Part shown: positions 62,344 to 64,000 of the stretch, piece after piece
Layout of the letters: each line of letters opens with the position of its first letter
Position numbering within the stretch: position 1 is the stretch's first letter
Origin: Apteryx mantelli
Taxonomy: Eukaryota; Chordata; Aves; Apterygiformes; Apterygidae
Reading direction: 5' to 3'
Assembly (NCBI RefSeq): GCF_036417845.1
Contig: NC_089980.1
Span: forward strand, 44,700,501-44,764,500
Length of the DNA stretch: 64,000 nucleotides
The notes under the pieces: generated by a model
Databases searched by the model: none
What the model was told of the DNA's origin: nothing
Seen by the model: the letters and a program-made list of their open reading frames with translations, nothing else
Translations under genes and position numbers: made by a program

Positions 62344-62470
62344 TATGTGTGTGTGTGTGTGTGTGTGGTTGTGGTTAAGATATACATATATGTATATATA
62401 GATGTGGTTAAAATATATATACACATATATATATGTATATGCATGTATACACACATATATATGTATGTAT
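62307..62470. repeat. TA/TG-rich compound microsatellite in VEGFA 3' UTR
   Basis: A pure TA run (62307-62336) is followed by a TG run (62346-62367). A further 100 bases of imperfect TATATG/TACATA sequence extend to about 62470. The human UTR also has TA-rich tracts here, so the repeat seed is old but the copy is expanded. Confidence 0.9.
62346..62378 (-). promoter_or_regulatory. CA-rich tract in VEGFA 3' UTR
   Basis: The minus strand carries CCACAACC followed by a (CA)n run of about 11 units. CA repeats are preferred hnRNP L binding sites, and hnRNP L binds a CA-rich element in the human VEGFA 3' UTR to stabilise the mRNA in hypoxia. This tract lies about 100 bases further into the UTR than the human element, so an equivalent role is inference. 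Confidence 0.4.
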
Positions 62471-62473
62471 GGG
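62461..62473 (-). promoter_or_regulatory. Reduced counterpart of VEGFA CA-rich element (CARE)
   Basis: The minus strand reads CCCATACATACAT. This aligns with the 3' half of the human CARE (CACCCACCCACATACATACAT in the literature). The CACCCACC half is replaced by GGTTTTCCC. The flanking TGCTGCTAAAT upstream and AT repeats downstream confirm the position. Confidence 0.5.
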
Positions 62474-62518
62474 AAAACCCATCAAATACACCCCTATAGT
62501 CTTCCTGGCTCTGTTATT

Positions 62519-62526
62519 TAGCAGCA
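62519..62526 (-). promoter_or_regulatory. miR-15/16 family 8-mer site in VEGFA 3' UTR
   Basis: The minus strand reads TGCTGCTA, a full 8-mer match to the miR-15/16/195/424 seed. The human VEGFA UTR has TGCTGCTAAAT at the matching place, so the site is conserved by position. This family is known to repress VEGFA. Activity here is inferred. Confidence 0.6.
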
Positions 62527-62754
62527 TGAAAAGAAAAATAAAATAAAACAGTTCAAAACCCAAAGGTGAATTCTGTGCGGCGGGTGCCTTGGGGAATGTT
62601 CTTTCCGGAGTCCATCGTCCGTACTGAAAGTGCTGTGCTCTACCGATCCTTCATTTTTAGGGTTCATTTGGATTAGTGTTTTGTTTTGTTTTTTTCTGTC
62701 CAGGTGAGAAATCAGGCTCCAGAAACAGGGCTGCTCCCCCTTCTTTTCGGCTGC

Positions 62755-62776
62755 TCACCGTCTCGGTTTTTCACAT
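62755..62776 (-). CDS. VEGFA: VEGFA terminal coding exon (exon 8a), last 6 codons and stop
   Basis: This is the final coding exon of vascular endothelial growth factor A, the secreted cystine-knot ligand of VEGF receptors that drives angiogenesis. Read on the minus strand, the exon begins with a single A that completes a split Arg codon (AG|A in known VEGFA genes). It continues TGT GAA AAA CCG AGA CGG TGA, giving Cys-Glu-Lys-Pro-Arg-Arg-stop. The family ends in Cys-Asp-Lys-Pro-Arg-Arg, so the second residue is a conservative Asp-to-Glu change. The exon follows a long pyrimidine tract and CTGGCAG, a very good splice acceptor. Identity is confirmed by the downstream 3' UTR, which matches known VEGFA 3' UTR blocks in order. 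The terminal Cys and basic tail are the part that distinguishes the pro-angiogenic 'a' isoforms. Only these 22 bases of coding sequence lie in the window; exon 7 and earlier exons are beyond the right edge. Confidence 0.95.
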
Positions 62777-62822
62777 CTGCCAGAGAGGAGAGGGAAGGGA
62801 AAAAAAGAGAGGAGAGGTTAAT
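62777..62822 (-). promoter_or_regulatory. VEGFA: 3' splice site and polypyrimidine tract of VEGFA terminal exon
   Basis: On the minus strand the bases before the exon are almost pure pyrimidine (CT-rich with a T7 run) and end CTCTCTGGCAG. This is a near-ideal acceptor and fixes the start of the terminal exon at 62776. Confidence 0.9.
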
Positions 62823-63127
62823 GTTTGCAATTGGGGAGCAAGAGGGGAGGCAAATACAATAGGGAAGGGAAGGAAGGGAGGTGGCTGATGTGTTTAAGAG
62901 CACATGGTGTTAAGACATGGCGTGATGTCACTGGTGGGGTGAGGTGCTGTGCAGATGGGGCAAAACAGCTGAGAATCTTAACCCATGAATGGCTAGATGA
63001 ATTCTACTCCCCCAAACCCCTCTAGACTGGGGAGATACTGGTACAGGGGTAAATTTAGAAGCAGAATCACAACCTTCCCCACATACAAACTGTGCTGAGT
63101 GTCTTTTTTGCACCCTCTCACACCACA

Positions 63128-63176
63128 GACACACACACATGCACACACACACACATACACACACATACACACACAG
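63128..63176. repeat. (CA)n microsatellite in VEGFA intron
   Basis: An imperfect CA array interrupted by ATG and ATA variants. It makes the CV-rich minus-strand frames seen here meaningless as protein. Confidence 0.95.
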
Positions 63177-64000
63177 AAAAACAAGGCTAAGCAATGCATG
63201 CAGAAAGACACACTCCCTCAGCTCTTCACCTAGACCCCTGTTTGGGTTTGAAGCAGTGCAGACAACAAAGTCTCATGCAGGCAAGAATGTGAAAAGAAAA
63301 TGCCTCTCATCCCACTGGCTGCCAAGAGCAGGGGTTAGCACCAGAGGACAGCAGCAGCAGCTCGCAGAAGCAGTAGGAGAAATGAGAACTTGCCCTTCCG
63401 TGTAGGGCCCAATTCAAACTCTACAAGGAGAAGGAGCGGAGGAACTTCAGCTTAACCAACTTTATATCCAGAAACAGGTAAGTTACCTGCTCCCATGACT
63501 CCTTTCTATCCTCTTGGCCAACACACCAGCTCTGGAAACCTCCTATAGTGCCCATCATCCCACCAGAGGGAGAGACTGGCAAGAGAAACTAGTAAAATAC
63601 TTGAGCCACCATGACTATTTTGGGGTGTTGTCTCTTTTTTTTTTGCACTTGGGAATATTTCTCATCCTTCAAACTCTGTAGAAATAATTTCCAGCTATTG
63701 TGGGGATAGGGTACAGGAGCTGGGGAAAAAGGTCAAGGTTAGGTCTGGTCTCACTCTTCAGGAACTATGTTTGCTGCAAGAAGTGTAAACCTGGAAGCTG
63801 CTCTATTCTGGCCTCTCCATCAATTTACTTTCCCACTCAAGTTACAACACCTGAGAAAATTCCTCTGTATGCAGAGCAGTTTTCAAAGCTCTGGCAGTGC
63901 CAGAGGCTCCTCTGGGTTTTGGCGCAAGCACTGTCGCACCTAATGGAAGCACATGCTACTTGTAGCAGTCTTAGTCACCCAGCCAATTCCAGGCAGGCAA

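Larger units (their letters stand above)
60110..62754 (-). other. VEGFA: VEGFA 3' untranslated region
   Basis: This is the 3' UTR of VEGFA, about 2.6 kb compared with roughly 1.9 kb in human. Three blocks match the mammalian UTR in order. A proximal block at 62256-62287 reads GCTAATGTTATTGGTGTC on the minus strand. A middle block around 60680-60800 includes TTTCAGTATTCTT and CAACTATTTAT. A distal block at 60170-60520 includes TATTGGTGCTACTG and TACATCTACATACTATATA. Between them lie lineage-specific TA/TG repeats and unalignable sequence. The 3' end is uncertain. The end of the human transcript corresponds to about 60171. No AATAAA lies just upstream on the minus strand, and an ATTAAA at 60129-60134 suggests cleavage near 60110. 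The UTR is the known site of hypoxia- and microRNA-dependent control of VEGFA mRNA. Confidence 0.92.
62777..64000 (-). other. VEGFA: VEGFA intron before the terminal exon (partial)
   Basis: On the minus strand this is the 3' part of the intron between exon 7 (heparin-binding) and exon 8. It ends in a polypyrimidine tract and GCAG at 62777-62780. A (CA)n microsatellite sits at about 63128-63176. No conserved cysteine-rich exon 7 coding sequence was found on the minus strand up to the window edge, so this intron is at least 1.2 kb. The rest shows no recognised feature. Confidence 0.8.

Noticed and set aside
62712..62903. 63-codon minus-strand frame ending DVKNRDGEQPKRRGSSP...
   Set aside because: It reads through the VEGFA terminal exon in the wrong frame. 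The true frame gives Cys-Glu-Lys-Pro-Arg-Arg-stop after the splice acceptor.
62777..64000. Search for VEGFA exon 7 (heparin-binding exon)
   Set aside because: No cysteine-rich heparin-binding coding sequence with splice sites was found on the minus strand before the window edge.
1..64000. CRISPR arrays, bacterial operons, tRNA or rRNA genes, intact endogenous retroviruses
   Set aside because: Repeats are microsatellites or diverged transposons. No tRNA boxes, primer-binding site or retroviral coding region was seen.

Overview
The window looks like non-avian sauropsid nuclear DNA, most likely turtle or crocodilian. CpG is sparse and there are no compact operon-like genes. It carries CR1 LINE fragments, diverged MIR-type SINEs, palindromic repeats of the 'aaatcctcagc ... 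gtaaatcagc' kind, and many young microsatellites. The species call is an inference from repeat type. No alignment was run.

Only one gene can be supported: the 3' end of VEGFA (vascular endothelial growth factor A), on the minus strand at the right edge. Its last coding exon (62755-62776) encodes Cys-Glu-Lys-Pro-Arg-Arg-stop behind a strong polypyrimidine splice acceptor. A roughly 2.6 kb 3' UTR follows, down to about 60.1 kb. Several UTR blocks match the human VEGFA 3' UTR as I know it, including the most distal block, an AU-rich nonamer, and miR-29, miR-200 and miR-15/16 seed matches. Positions 62777-64000 are the downstream part of the preceding intron. Exon 7 is not in the window.

Positions 1 to about 60,100 lie downstream of VEGFA and contain no recognisable protein-coding gene. 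This fits the large gene-poor interval that follows VEGFA in other amniotes. By region: 6.1-6.5 kb is a CR1 3' end (+) followed by a CT-rich tract. 15.4, 18.6 and 20.3 kb hold tetra- and pentanucleotide arrays, the last a perfect 25-copy GGAGA array. 20.93 kb has an isolated TATA-box promoter-like sequence. 33.67-33.87 kb is a near-perfect long palindrome. 35.5-36.5 kb holds older CR1/L3-like sequence and a CR1 3' end in minus orientation. 38.9, 48.8, 49.8 and 53.5 kb hold MIR-like SINEs. 43.4 and 50.6-51.5 kb are AT-rich, motif-dense blocks that read like conserved non-coding elements. 59.7-60.0 kb holds two more repeat remnants just past the VEGFA 3' end.

The most useful observations concern the VEGFA terminal exon. 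The mammalian exon 8b acceptor AG is replaced by TG. The frame after the normal stop stays open for 78 codons, against about 22 in the mammalian VEGF-Ax readthrough product. The hypoxia-responsive CA-rich element is reduced, with a large CA repeat nearby. No new multi-gene system was found.
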